Source of the DNA: Malaciobacter mytili LMG 24559 | GTDB lineage: Bacteria; Campylobacterota; Campylobacteria; Campylobacterales; Arcobacteraceae | DNA: 64,000 nucleotides | Assembly: GCF_003346775.1 (NCBI RefSeq) | Contig: NZ_CP031219.1 | Location: forward strand, 868,001-932,000 | Reading direction: 5' to 3' | Shown here: positions 1 through 8,941 of the stretch, piece by piece | Numbering within the stretch: position 1 is the first letter of the stretch | Layout of the letters: every line of letters begins with the position of its first letter | The notes under the pieces: model-generated | The model's input: only the letters and a program-made list of their open reading frames with translations | Databases searched by the model: none | Told to the model about the DNA's origin: nothing | Position numbers and translations under genes: made by a program

Positions 1-46
1 TTTAAATAAAAAAATAAAAGAATTGGAAGAAATGGTAAAAAAATGA
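1..46 (+). CDS. 3' end of an upstream gene (partial)
   Basis: An open frame enters from the left edge in frame 2 and ends at a TGA at 44-46. The visible C-terminus is LNKKIKELEEMVKK, a lysine/glutamate-rich helical tail. The stop overlaps the ATG of the PIG-L gene as ATGA, the arrangement of translationally coupled genes that recurs through this locus. No function can be read from 14 residues. The call rests on the open frame and the coupling geometry only. Confidence 0.4.
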   Translation, partial: LNKKIKELEEMVKK

Positions 47-732
47 GTTTATTTAAAAATAAAAAAATATTAGTTTTAGGAGCTCATTGTGATGATGAAG
101 TTTTAGGAGTGGGTGGAACAATCTTAAAAGCAAAAGAAGATGGTGCGAAAGTAGATGTTTTAATTTTAACTGATAGTTCTTCATCTCAACATTTAAATGA
201 TTTAGAAAAACAAAAAAATAGAAATACTTATTTTTATGAATGTTGCAATATTTTAAATGTTGATAATGCTTATAAATGGAATTTACCAGATATGAAGCTT
301 GATACATTATCACATATTGAAATAAATAAAAAATTAGAAGAATTTTTATGTGAAAAAAAATATGATATTGTTTTTGTACATCATCCAAATGATATTAATA
401 AAGATCATCAAATAGTTTTTGATTCATTAATGGTTGTTGCAAGACCAGTTCCAAACCAATCTATAAAAAAAATATTTACTTACTATACTCCAAGTTCAAC
501 AGAATGGGGAGGATATAGTTCTTCTACTCAATTTTTACCTAATTGTTATATTGATATTACAAAATTTTTAGAAAAAAAGAAACTAGCATTATTAAAATAT
601 AAAGATGAATTAAAAGAGTTTCCCCATCCAAGAAGTATAGAAAATATAGAACATATGGCAAAATTTTTTGGATCTCAAGTTGGTTTATTGGCAGCAGAGC
701 CCTTTAATTTAATAAGAATAATTGAAAGATAA
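43..732 (+). CDS. PIG-L/LmbE family deacetylase
   Basis: Probable zinc-dependent N-acetyl-sugar deacetylase, 229 residues, the usual length of the family. The N-terminal strand is followed by AHCDDE (His15, Asp17, Asp18), the family's AHPDDE metal/catalytic motif with Cys in place of Pro. A second metal-site block, HHPNDINKDH, lies at residues 113-122. There is no signal peptide, so it should act in the cytoplasm on a nucleotide- or lipid-linked sugar. It is coupled by ATGA to the preceding gene and followed 7 bases later by a DegT aminotransferase, which fits amino-sugar editing in a surface glycan pathway. The family assignment is firm; the substrate is unknown. Confidence 0.85.
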   Translation: MSLFKNKKILVLGAHCDDEVLGVGGTILKAKEDGAKVDVLILTDSSSSQHLNDLEKQKNRNTYFYECCNILNVDNAYKWNLPDMKLDTLSHIEINKKLEEFLCEKKYDIVFVHHPNDINKDHQIVFDSLMVVARPVPNQSIKKIFTYYTPSSTEWGGYSSSTQFLPNCYIDITKFLEKKKLALLKYKDELKEFPHPRSIENIEHMAKFFGSQVGLLAAEPFNLIRIIER

Positions 733-739
733 TAAAAAA

Positions 740-1846
740 ATGAAAAATAGAATCTTCTTAAACTCGCCTCATATGAGTGGAAATGAAATAAAATATATTG
801 AAAAGGTATTTGAAAGTAATTATATAGCACCTCTTGGTGAATATGTAAATAAATTTGAAGAAAGCATTAAAAATTATATAAAAAGTGAAAATGCTCTTGC
901 TGTTAATAGTGGAACAGCTGCAATTCATCTGGCTCTTCGAGTTTTAGGAATAGGAAATGGAGATGATGTTTTAGCTTCAACTTTTACCTTTATTGGTTCT
1001 GTAAATGCAATTCTTTATCAAAATGCAAATCCAGTATTTATAGATAGTGATAATAAATCATGGAATTTATCACCAGAACTTTTAGAAGAGTATTTAAAAG
1101 TTTGTGAAAAGAAACCTAAGGCATTGATATTAACTCATCTTTATGGAATGTGCGCAGATATAGAAAAAATAGCAGAAATTTGTAAAATTCATAATATATA
1201 TCTTATTGAAGATGCAGCAGAAAGCTTAGGTGCAACTTTCAATGGTAAGCATACAGGAACTTTTGGTGATTTTGGAATATATAGTTTTAATGGGAATAAA
1301 ATCATTACTACAAGTGGTGGAGGAATGCTAGTAAGTCCTAATAAAAATTGGATTGAAAAGGCAAAATACTATTCTACACAAGCAAAAGAACCTTTTCTTT
1401 ATTATGAACATGAAGAATATGGATATAATTATCGTATGTCAAATGTTTTAGCTGCAATTGGTGTAGGTCAAATGGAAATTATTGAAGAAAGAGTAAGTAA
1501 GAAAAGAGAAATTTTTAATTGGTATAATGAAAATTTAAAAGATATTGAAGAGATAAATTTTATGCCGGAACTTAAAAATAGTAGAGGTAATAGATGGCTA
1601 ACAGCAGTAACTTTTGAAAATACTTCTTATGAAAAGATAATTAAAGTATTAGATGAAATTAATGTAGAATCAAGACCATTATGGAAACCAATGCATATGC
1701 AGCCATTATTTAAAAATTCAAAATCATTTGTCGATGGAACTAGTGAAAACTTATTTAAAAAAGGACTTTGTTTAGCAAGTAGTACAACACAGACAAAAAA
1801 TGATGTTGAATTTATATGTAATACTATAAAAAAGAACTGTAATTAA
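740..1846 (+). CDS. DegT/DnrJ/EryC1/StrS family PLP sugar aminotransferase
   Basis: Probable PLP-dependent aminotransferase acting on a nucleotide 4-keto-6-deoxysugar, PglE-like by appearance. Visible motifs are SGNEIKYIEKVFESNYIAPL near the N-terminus, NSGTAAIHLAL at 56-66, EDAAESLG at 157-164 (PLP ring Asp) and SFNGNK at 182-187 with Lys187 as the Schiff-base lysine. The C-terminal SRPLWKPMHMQPLF is typical of the family. ATG at 740 is preferred over an in-frame TTG at 722, which would overlap the deacetylase gene. It may pair with the WbpM-type dehydratase at 27495 to make a 4-amino-4,6-dideoxy sugar. The exact product cannot be fixed from sequence. Confidence 0.88.
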   Translation: MKNRIFLNSPHMSGNEIKYIEKVFESNYIAPLGEYVNKFEESIKNYIKSENALAVNSGTAAIHLALRVLGIGNGDDVLASTFTFIGSVNAILYQNANPVFIDSDNKSWNLSPELLEEYLKVCEKKPKALILTHLYGMCADIEKIAEICKIHNIYLIEDAAESLGATFNGKHTGTFGDFGIYSFNGNKIITTSGGGMLVSPNKNWIEKAKYYSTQAKEPFLYYEHEEYGYNYRMSNVLAAIGVGQMEIIEERVSKKREIFNWYNENLKDIEEINFMPELKNSRGNRWLTAVTFENTSYEKIIKVLDEINVESRPLWKPMHMQPLFKNSKSFVDGTSENLFKKGLCLASSTTQTKNDVEFICNTIKKNCN

Positions 1847-1889
1847 TTTTATTTTGTAGTTTTTACTTGATTAAAAAAGGTAAAAATAG

Positions 1890-4800
1890 TTGTTATTAAG
1901 TGGAAATGAATCATCAACATATATTGCTTATAAATTAAATGATATATTATTTTATTATCCAATAACTCCTTCTTCTCCTATGAGTGAAGATTTTGAAAAA
2001 AAAGCTTTAAATGGAGAAAAAAATATCTGGGGGAGAATCCCCTTATATGAACAAATGCAAAGTGAGATAGGTGTAGCTGGGGCTATACATGGATCTTTAC
2101 AAACAGGTGTTCCAACTACAACTTTTACTTCTTCTCAGGGACTTTTATTAATGAATTCAGCTATGAATAGAATTGCTGGAGAATTACTGCCTACTGTTAT
2201 TCATGTTGCTTCAAGAAGTTTAGGTTACCAAGGTGGAAATATATATGGTGATCATTCTGATGTAATGTCTTTAAGACATAGTGGATTTGCTATGTTGTGT
2301 TCAAATAATAATCAAGAAATTATGGATTTTTCATTAATAGCAAATACTTTAACTTATTTATTAAGAGTTCCTTTTATACACTTTTTTGATGGTTTTAGAA
2401 GTAGTCATGAGATAGTTGATGTTAAATTAATAAGTGATGAACAAATAGTTAAGTTTTTTAAAGCATCAAATTTTAATAATTTTTACTATAATATGCCAAA
2501 TAATCAATTCCCCGCAATAAGAGGTGCAATATATAGTAGTGATATAGGTTTTCAAGTAAGAGAAACCATAAATAAGAATTATGATAGATTGCCTATAATT
2601 TTACAAAAATTAATGAACAAATTTGAAAAACTTACAGGTAGAAGTTACAAAATATTTGAGTATTATGGAGAAAAAGAAGCTACTAAATTAATCATTATAA
2701 TGGGATCTGCTTCAGAGTGTGTTAAAGAAGCAGTAGATATTAGAAATAGCAAATATAAAGATTGTGGTGTATTAAAAGTTAGATTATTTAGACCCTTTTG
2801 TGTTGATTTTTTTATTAAAGAAATACCTAAAACTATTACTCATATTGCTGTATTAGATAGAACAAAAGAAATTGGAGCAGTGGGAGAACCTTTATATCAA
2901 GAAGTCTGTAGTGCATTTATAAAAATATATTCAAATAAAAAATTAAATAGTAATTTTCCTTTAATTATACATGGAAGATATGGTTTATCTTCAAAAGATT
3001 TTACTCCAAATATGGCCTTATCAGTATTTAATGAACTTGATAAAAAAAATCCTAAAAATACTTTTACCATAGGAATAGAAGATGATAAATTAGGACTTAA
3101 ATATACTAATATTGAATTTAAAAATGATTTAATCGAAGTTCTTTTTTATGGATTGGGTTCAGATAGAACAATATCCACTGTAAAATTAATTATAAATAAT
3201 ATTTTTAAAAAAAAGTTATATACTCAAACTTTCTTTGAATATGATGCAAGAAAATCAGGTGGTATAACAATTAGTCACTTAAGAATAGGTGAAAAAACTT
3301 TTTCAAAGCCATATAAAATAAAAATTGCAGATATATTGGTTTGTAATCAATTTTATTTTTTAGAAAAATATTCTTTAGTTGATAATTTAAAAAAGAAAGG
3401 AATACTTTTAATAAATAGTTCTTTTTTAGAAAATAAATTTAATAAAGTTATTTCTCCTTTAACTAAAAAAAAGATTAGAGATAAAGAAATTAAGATTTAT
3501 GTTTTTGATGCAGATTTTATAAGTAAAAAGTATAAACAAAAAATATCTTTTATTATACAAATAGCTTTTTTTTATATTATGGAAAAGTTAGAAAAAAGGA
3601 TATTTAATAACTCAAAAGATAGTCTAATTCAAGATACAATAATAGCTGATATTAAAAAGTCTATTTATCTTTATAATATTATAAAAACAAATGAACCAAT
3701 TAAACAATTTAAGCAATCTAAAAATTTAAAAGAATTAATGAGTGAAAATTTAGGAGATTTAATTCCTGTTCATAAGTTTAGGAAAGATGCAATCTGGGAA
3801 ATTGAACCAACATATGAATTTGAAAAAAGAGAGTATGTAGATAAAATCCCTATGTGGAATCCTAATAGCTGTATCCAATGTAATAAATGTGTATTTGTTT
3901 GTCCTCATGGTGCAATTAGAAGTAAGATTATTACAAAAAAAGAAAAGAAAAATATATTTTATGATTTTAATTCTGCAATTGCACTTGATGATAATTTTCA
4001 ATTTACACAAAATGAATTTATTATTCAAATTTCACCTAATGGGTGTGTTGGTTGTGAATTATGTATAGAAGTATGTCCAACTTCGAATGAAGATGAATAT
4101 TCAATTGATTCTTTAATTCAAATAGAAAAAAAACAAATCTTAGAAAAAGAAGAAGGAAAATGGAATACTTTCAATAATACAATTGTTGAATCACAAAAAA
4201 ATAAATATATTGATAAAATTAAAAATACTCAGTTTATTGATCCTCTTTTTGCCTTTTCTTCTGCTTGTGCAGGATGTGGTGAAACAGCTTATTTAAAACT
4301 TTTGACACAATTATTTGGAAGTAGATTATATATTGCTAATGCTTCAGGTTGCTCAACAGTGTATTGTGCAAATTTACCTTCTATCCCTTGGAATAAAGAT
4401 ACTAATGGAAAAAGTGTTGTCTGGTCACATTCATTATTTGAAAACAATGCGGAATTTGGTTTTGGATTAAAACTTGGAATTCAATCACATAAAAAACAAG
4501 CTTATGAGTTACTTTCAACTCTTAAATATGATAATATTAAAAAAGAAATTTTAAATTGTATTGATTTTGAAAAGCAAGAACAAATTGTTAATAAACTAAA
4601 TAAAACTCTTTTAAAAAAAGAAAATTGTTTAAATTCAAAAAAACTATTAAAAATAAGTGATTATTTAATAGAAAAATCTTTGTGGATTATTGGCGGAGAT
4701 GGATGGGCATATGATATTGGATATGGTGGAATAGATCATATTCTTAATAAAAAAGAAGATATAAATATTTTAGTTTTAGACAATGAAGGCTATGCAAATA

Positions 4801-5303
4801 CAGGAGGGCATACTTCTAATTCAACACCATTGGGTGCAAAAATGAAATATTCTCTTGAAGGTAAAAATATATCAAAAAAAAATTTAGGCTTATTAGCTTT
4901 AAATTATTCCCATGTATATGTTGCTTCAATTGCAATGGGTGCAGATGCAGAACATACTTTAAAAGTTTTTAAAGAAGCTGAAAAATTTAAGGGACCTTCA
5001 ATAATTATAGCTTATTGTCCTTGTATTACTCATGGATATAATTTAAAATATGGAATAGAACAACAAGAAATGGCAGTAAAAAGTGGTATTTGGCCACTTT
5101 ATTCTTTTAATCCTGATAATTTAATTATAAATAAAAATCCTATGAATATTTATTATGAACCAGATTTATCATTTTTAAATAAATATTTAGAAAAAGAAAA
5201 AAGATTTACAAATAGTATTTATTTAATAGAATTATATAAAGATTTTATAGAAAAACAATATAAAAAAATAAAAAATATTCAAGATTTTTATAATTTAAAA
5301 TAG
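1890..5303 (+). CDS. nifJ: Pyruvate:ferredoxin (flavodoxin) oxidoreductase, single chain
   Basis: Catalyses CoA-dependent oxidative decarboxylation of a 2-oxoacid, normally pyruvate to acetyl-CoA, with ferredoxin or flavodoxin as acceptor. All domains are present in order: N-terminal pyrimidine domain with YPITPSSPMSE; transketolase-like domain; gamma domain with YDARKSGGITISHLRIG; two 4Fe-4S motifs (CIQCNKCVFVCP near residue 661, CVGCELCIEVCP near 717); and the TPP domain with CAGCGE near 792, GGDGWAYDIGYGG near 935 and NTGGH. At 1137 residues it is slightly shorter than typical NifJ (about 1170-1190). The start is a TTG after AAAAAAGG at 1873-1880; no ATG fits. It is a central-metabolism enzyme lying inside a glycan locus and may be an acquired paralogue. 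Confidence 0.9.
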   Translation: MLLSGNESSTYIAYKLNDILFYYPITPSSPMSEDFEKKALNGEKNIWGRIPLYEQMQSEIGVAGAIHGSLQTGVPTTTFTSSQGLLLMNSAMNRIAGELLPTVIHVASRSLGYQGGNIYGDHSDVMSLRHSGFAMLCSNNNQEIMDFSLIANTLTYLLRVPFIHFFDGFRSSHEIVDVKLISDEQIVKFFKASNFNNFYYNMPNNQFPAIRGAIYSSDIGFQVRETINKNYDRLPIILQKLMNKFEKLTGRSYKIFEYYGEKEATKLIIIMGSASECVKEAVDIRNSKYKDCGVLKVRLFRPFCVDFFIKEIPKTITHIAVLDRTKEIGAVGEPLYQEVCSAFIKIYSNKKLNSNFPLIIHGRYGLSSKDFTPNMALSVFNELDKKNPKNTFTIGIEDDKLGLKYTNIEFKNDLIEVLFYGLGSDRTISTVKLIINNIFKKKLYTQTFFEYDARKSGGITISHLRIGEKTFSKPYKIKIADILVCNQFYFLEKYSLVDNLKKKGILLINSSFLENKFNKVISPLTKKKIRDKEIKIYVFDADFISKKYKQKISFIIQIAFFYIMEKLEKRIFNNSKDSLIQDTIIADIKKSIYLYNIIKTNEPIKQFKQSKNLKELMSENLGDLIPVHKFRKDAIWEIEPTYEFEKREYVDKIPMWNPNSCIQCNKCVFVCPHGAIRSKIITKKEKKNIFYDFNSAIALDDNFQFTQNEFIIQISPNGCVGCELCIEVCPTSNEDEYSIDSLIQIEKKQILEKEEGKWNTFNNTIVESQKNKYIDKIKNTQFIDPLFAFSSACAGCGETAYLKLLTQLFGSRLYIANASGCSTVYCANLPSIPWNKDTNGKSVVWSHSLFENNAEFGFGLKLGIQSHKKQAYELLSTLKYDNIKKEILNCIDFEKQEQIVNKLNKTLLKKENCLNSKKLLKISDYLIEKSLWIIGGDGWAYDIGYGGIDHILNKKEDINILVLDNEGYANTGGHTSNSTPLGAKMKYSLEGKNISKKNLGLLALNYSHVYVASIAMGADAEHTLKVFKEAEKFKGPSIIIAYCPCITHGYNLKYGIEQQEMAVKSGIWPLYSFNPDNLIINKNPMNIYYEPDLSFLNKYLEKEKRFTNSIYLIELYKDFIEKQYKKIKNIQDFYNLK

Positions 5304-5374
5304 CTATCATTTTTTAATTTAATAATTTTTATTTAAAGGATAAAATGCCGTATTTAAATTATTAAATAATCTTT

Positions 5375-5380
5375 TATAAT
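5375..5380 (+). promoter_or_regulatory. Candidate -10 element upstream of the Wzz-like gene
   Basis: A perfect TATAAT lies in the 120-base gap between the pyruvate oxidoreductase and the Wzz-like gene, 44 bases before the TTG start at 5424. The gap is one of the few in this otherwise overlapping gene string. No clear -35 is visible, which is common in Campylobacterota promoters but also makes a chance match likely in such AT-rich DNA. Confidence 0.3.
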
Positions 5381-5423
5381 ATATTAGATATTATATTAAA
5401 ATATAAAAAATAGGATAAGTACA

Positions 5424-6530
5424 TTGCAAAAAACACATATTTTTGAACAGGGAATTGATTTAAAAGAAATATTTACTAAAATTTGGCAAAAAAAAATATT
5501 TCTATTCATTTTTACAAGTATTGTGACTATTATGGGAATAATTTATGTATCTAAGAAACCTACTATTTATGAAGTTAAATCTGTGGCAAGAATAGGTTAT
5601 ATTAACCATACTTTAGTGGAAGATAGTAATATTTTAGAAAAAAAGTTAAGACTTATCTATAATGTTGATAATAAAAATAATAAAGTTGCAGAAAATAAAG
5701 CTATTGTATCAAATATTAAAACTGTAAGAAATATAAATAATTTTATTGAAATTTCAACACAATCATATTCAAAAAAACTTGCTTTAGAAAAAAATAAAGA
5801 GGTTGTATTATTTATTCAAAATGAATATAAATATAAAATAGATGAATTTATTTTAAAAACAAAATTTAATATAGAAAATCTAAAAGAAAATATAACTCAT
5901 ATTGAAAATGTAGAAAAATTGGAGATTGAGAAAAATATAGAAAAAATAAAACAACAAGCAATTCCTAAAATTGATGAAGAAATAAATTTAATTAAAAATG
6001 TACAACTTAAAACTATTGAAAATAAATTAAATTTTTATGAGAAAAAACTTAATGACTACGAAAATATTTTGATAAAAGTTGCAAAACAAAAATCTTCAAA
6101 TGATACTCAAAATATGTTAATGTCAATGCAAATGTTAAATACTCAAAATTTAATACTAGAAATTCAAAATAAAATTCAAAATCTTTTTATTGAAAAAGAA
6201 AAATTAAAATCAATTACATTAAAAGATTTAAAAATAAAAAAAGAAAATTTACTTAATGAAAATATTAGACAATTAGAAACAAAATTATCTATTGATATTG
6301 AAAGTAGATTAAAAAACTTGAAAAAAAATATAGAATTTGAAGAATTAAAACTTAAAAATGGTAATATCAGTAATACAGAAGTTATAGGTGAAATTTTAGT
6401 TGATTTTCAACCTACAAATATTAAAAAAGTTATAATTATTTTTACTTTATTTTTATTTGGACTTATTTTGTCAATTTTCTTAATCTTTTTTATTAATTTT
6501 TTAAATAATTTTAAATCAAATAGTAACTAG
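5424..6530 (+). CDS. Wzz-like chain-length determinant / polysaccharide co-polymerase
   Basis: Probable inner-membrane polysaccharide co-polymerase that sets glycan chain length with Wzy. The layout is diagnostic: a short cytoplasmic start, a transmembrane helix at about residues 25-43, a long periplasmic part that is mostly predicted coiled coil (about 110-310, rich in K, E, N), and a second helix at about 338-362. A VDFQPTNIKK stretch just before the last helix corresponds to the proline-containing motif of Wzz proteins. The start is TTG at 5424 after AGGATAAG. The sequence is low in complexity, so the call rests on topology and context (Wzx and Wzy are further along) rather than strong motifs. 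Confidence 0.72.
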   Translation: MQKTHIFEQGIDLKEIFTKIWQKKIFLFIFTSIVTIMGIIYVSKKPTIYEVKSVARIGYINHTLVEDSNILEKKLRLIYNVDNKNNKVAENKAIVSNIKTVRNINNFIEISTQSYSKKLALEKNKEVVLFIQNEYKYKIDEFILKTKFNIENLKENITHIENVEKLEIEKNIEKIKQQAIPKIDEEINLIKNVQLKTIENKLNFYEKKLNDYENILIKVAKQKSSNDTQNMLMSMQMLNTQNLILEIQNKIQNLFIEKEKLKSITLKDLKIKKENLLNENIRQLETKLSIDIESRLKNLKKNIEFEELKLKNGNISNTEVIGEILVDFQPTNIKKVIIIFTLFLFGLILSIFLIFFINFLNNFKSNSN

Positions 6531-6532
6531 AT

Positions 6533-7723
6533 ATGTCAAAAATTTTAGATTTAATTGGCCGAACAAAAGAACTTTTTGTTGAAGATATAAATAGTTATAA
6601 TAAACAATTAGAAAAAATAGTATCTTCTTCAACTTTTTTAGTAATAGGTGGAGCAGGGAGCATAGGTCAAGCTGTAACAAAAGAAATATTTAAAAGAAAC
6701 CCTAAAAAACTCCATGTAGTTGATATATCTGAAAACAATATGGTTGAATTAGTACGAGATATAAGAAGTAGTTTTGGATATATAAATGGAGAATTTGCAA
6801 CATTTGCACTTGATATAGGAAGTAGTGAATATGATGCTTTTATAAAAGCTGATGGAAAATATGATTATGTATTAAATCTTTCAGCCCTTAAGCATGTAAG
6901 AAGTGAAAAAGACCCTTTTACTCTTATGCGAATGATTGAAACAAATATTTTTAATACTGATAAAACACTTCAACAATCAATTGAAAATAAAACAAAAAAA
7001 TATTTTTGCGTAAGTACGGATAAAGCAGCAAATCCTGTGAATATGATGGGTGCAAGTAAAAGAATTATGGAAATGTTTGTAATGAGAAAATCAAAGCAAA
7101 TAAATGTTTCAATGGCAAGATTTGCAAATGTAGCTTTTAGTGATGGAAGTTTACTTCATGGCTTTAATCAAAGAATTGAAAAAAATCAACCAATTGTTGC
7201 ACCAAATGATATAAAAAGATACTTTGTTACACCACAGGAAAGCGGTGAATTATGTCTTATGTCTTGTATTTTTGGAGAAAATAGAGATATCTTTTTCCCA
7301 AAACTTAGTGAAACTTTGCATCTTATAACTTTTGCAGAAATAGCAGTGAAATATCTTAAAGGTTTAGGATATGAGCCATATTTATGTAAAGATGAAGATG
7401 AGGCAAGAGAATTATCAAAAATACTGCCATTAAAAGGTAAATGGCCATGTTTATTCACATCAAGTGATACAACTGGAGAAAAAGATTTTGAAGAGTTTTT
7501 TACTGATAAAGAAGTTTTAGATATGAATAGATTTGAAAATCTAGGGATTATAAAAAATGAAGCTTTATTTGATGAAAATAAACTTAATCATTTTGAAAAT
7601 AAAATTAAAGATTTTAAATTAAATTTATCATGGACAAAAGAAGATATAGTAAAAGAATTTTTTACAATGATACCAGACTTTGGACATAAAGAAACAGGAA
7701 AATACTTAGATGGCAAAATGTAA
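6533..7723 (+). CDS. NDP-HexNAc 4,6-dehydratase, Polysacc_synt_2 (CapD/WbpM-like) family
   Basis: Extended SDR enzyme predicted to convert an NDP-GlcNAc into the 4-keto-6-deoxy intermediate. The Rossmann motif GGAGSIG is at about residues 39-45. The active site reads STDKAANPVNMMGASKR: Met replaces the usual catalytic Tyr of YxxxK, as in WbpM/PglF-type dehydratases. ALKHVRSEKDPF is the family's substrate-loop signature. A C-terminal extension of about 100 residues makes it 396 residues rather than the usual 330-345. It is followed by LegC-type and PglD-type genes, so it is the likely first dedicated step of the nonulosonate pathway (LegB role). Whether it uses UDP- or GDP-linked substrate cannot be seen. 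Confidence 0.82.
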   Translation: MSKILDLIGRTKELFVEDINSYNKQLEKIVSSSTFLVIGGAGSIGQAVTKEIFKRNPKKLHVVDISENNMVELVRDIRSSFGYINGEFATFALDIGSSEYDAFIKADGKYDYVLNLSALKHVRSEKDPFTLMRMIETNIFNTDKTLQQSIENKTKKYFCVSTDKAANPVNMMGASKRIMEMFVMRKSKQINVSMARFANVAFSDGSLLHGFNQRIEKNQPIVAPNDIKRYFVTPQESGELCLMSCIFGENRDIFFPKLSETLHLITFAEIAVKYLKGLGYEPYLCKDEDEARELSKILPLKGKWPCLFTSSDTTGEKDFEEFFTDKEVLDMNRFENLGIIKNEALFDENKLNHFENKIKDFKLNLSWTKEDIVKEFFTMIPDFGHKETGKYLDGKM

Positions 7724-7817
7724 AATTTCTAAAGTAAATAATAATTTTATTTTTGCAGATTTAAAATCATTTGAGAAAAGTTTTATTATTGCTGGAGATA
7801 GTTTATGCAAAAAATAG
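7710..7817 (+). CDS. Possible 35-residue ORF bridging two sugar-enzyme genes
   Basis: An ATG at 7710 opens a frame ending in TAG at 7815-7817. It overlaps the end of the dehydratase gene by 14 bases and the start of the LegC-type gene by 13. AGGAAA lies nine bases upstream of the ATG. The product would begin MAKCKISKVNNN and end AGDSLCKK, with two cysteines, no transmembrane helix and no domain I recognise. It fills the only gap in this part of the operon and could couple translation, or be a gene remnant or a chance frame. Confidence 0.25.
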   Translation: MAKCKISKVNNNFIFADLKSFEKSFIIAGDSLCKK

Positions 7818-8941
7818 TAGATTTTATAAAACAAACTTTTAATACAAATGAATTTATACCTTTACATGAACCAAAATTTATTGGAAATGAAAAAAAATAT
7901 TTAAATGATTGTATTGATTCTTCATTTGTATCAAGTGTTGGTAAATATGTAGATGAATTTGAAAAAAAGATTGCTACGTATATTGGAAGTAAATATGCAG
8001 TTGCAACCGTAAATGGAACAGCTGCACTTCATATTTCCCTAATACTTGCAGATGTAAAAAAAAATGATGAAGTAATTACACAACCATTGACTTTTATAGC
8101 TACTTGTAATGCTATTAGTTATTGTAATGCTAATCCTATATTTGTGGATGTTGATTTAGATACAATGGGAATGTGTCCAAATTCACTTAAGAGTTTTTTA
8201 GAAACAAATTGTGAAATTAAAGAAAATAAGTGCATAAATAAAACAACAGGAAAAACAATAAAAGCTTGTGTTCCTATGCATACTTTTGGGCATCCTTGTA
8301 AAATAGATAAAATAAAAGAAATTTGCGATAATTGGAATATCTCACTTGTTGAAGATGCAGCAGAGAGTTTAGGAAGTTACTATAAAGGTAAGCATACAGG
8401 AACTTTTGGAAAAATTGCAGCTTTTAGTTTTAATGGCAATAAAATTATCACTTCTGGTGGTGGAGGTGTAATTGTTACTGATGATGAAGCTATTGCAAAA
8501 AGAGCAAAACATATTACAACAACAGCAAAAATTGCACATCCTTATGAGTATGTACATGATGAGATAGGATACAACTATAGATTACCAAATATAAATGCTG
8601 CACTTTTAGTTGCCCAACTAGAACAACTAGAAAAATTTTTAGCTTCAAAAAGAGATTTGGCTATAAAATATAAGGAATTTTTCTTAGCAAATAACATAAC
8701 TTTTGTAATGGAGCAAAAAGATTCAAAATCAAACTATTGGCTTCAAGCTATTTTATTAGATAATATAAATCATAGAAACAACTTTTTAGAGTTTACAAAT
8801 AAAAATGGTGTAATGACAAGACCTATTTGGCGACTTATGAATGAACTTAAAATGTTTGAAAATTGCCAATGTACAGATTTGAAAAATGCAAAGTATCTTG
8901 AAGAAAGAGTTGTAAATATCCCAAGTTCGGTGATTTTATAA
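7805..8941 (+). CDS. LegC-family PLP aminotransferase
   Basis: Probable aminotransferase forming the 4-amino sugar in a legionaminic-acid-type pathway. It carries the LegC-group N-terminus (IPLHEPKFIGNE, SSFVSSVGKYVDEFE), VNGTAALH at 69-76, PMHTFGHP at 157-164, EDAAESLG at 183-190 and SFNGNK ending at Lys213, the PLP lysine, followed by GGGG. Its length of 378 is normal. It is related to but clearly distinct from the DegT enzyme at 740, so the locus makes at least two amino sugars. The stop shares a base with the ATG of the acetyltransferase gene, implying coupled synthesis of the transaminase and N-acetyltransferase. Confidence 0.85.
   Translation: MQKIVDFIKQTFNTNEFIPLHEPKFIGNEKKYLNDCIDSSFVSSVGKYVDEFEKKIATYIGSKYAVATVNGTAALHISLILADVKKNDEVITQPLTFIATCNAISYCNANPIFVDVDLDTMGMCPNSLKSFLETNCEIKENKCINKTTGKTIKACVPMHTFGHPCKIDKIKEICDNWNISLVEDAAESLGSYYKGKHTGTFGKIAAFSFNGNKIITSGGGGVIVTDDEAIAKRAKHITTTAKIAHPYEYVHDEIGYNYRLPNINAALLVAQLEQLEKFLASKRDLAIKYKEFFLANNITFVMEQKDSKSNYWLQAILLDNINHRNNFLEFTNKNGVMTRPIWRLMNELKMFENCQCTDLKNAKYLEERVVNIPSSVIL

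Noticed and set aside
3759-4028. 89-codon minus-strand frame inside nifJ
   Set aside because: Overlaps conserved 4Fe-4S coding sequence of nifJ and encodes a low-complexity, cysteine/isoleucine-rich product with no signal.
5345-5365. Six-codon ORF (MPYLNY) with AAAGGA upstream in the gap before the Wzz-like gene
   Set aside because: It has a good ribosome site but is too short and lies upstream of the likely -10; considered chance in AT-rich DNA.
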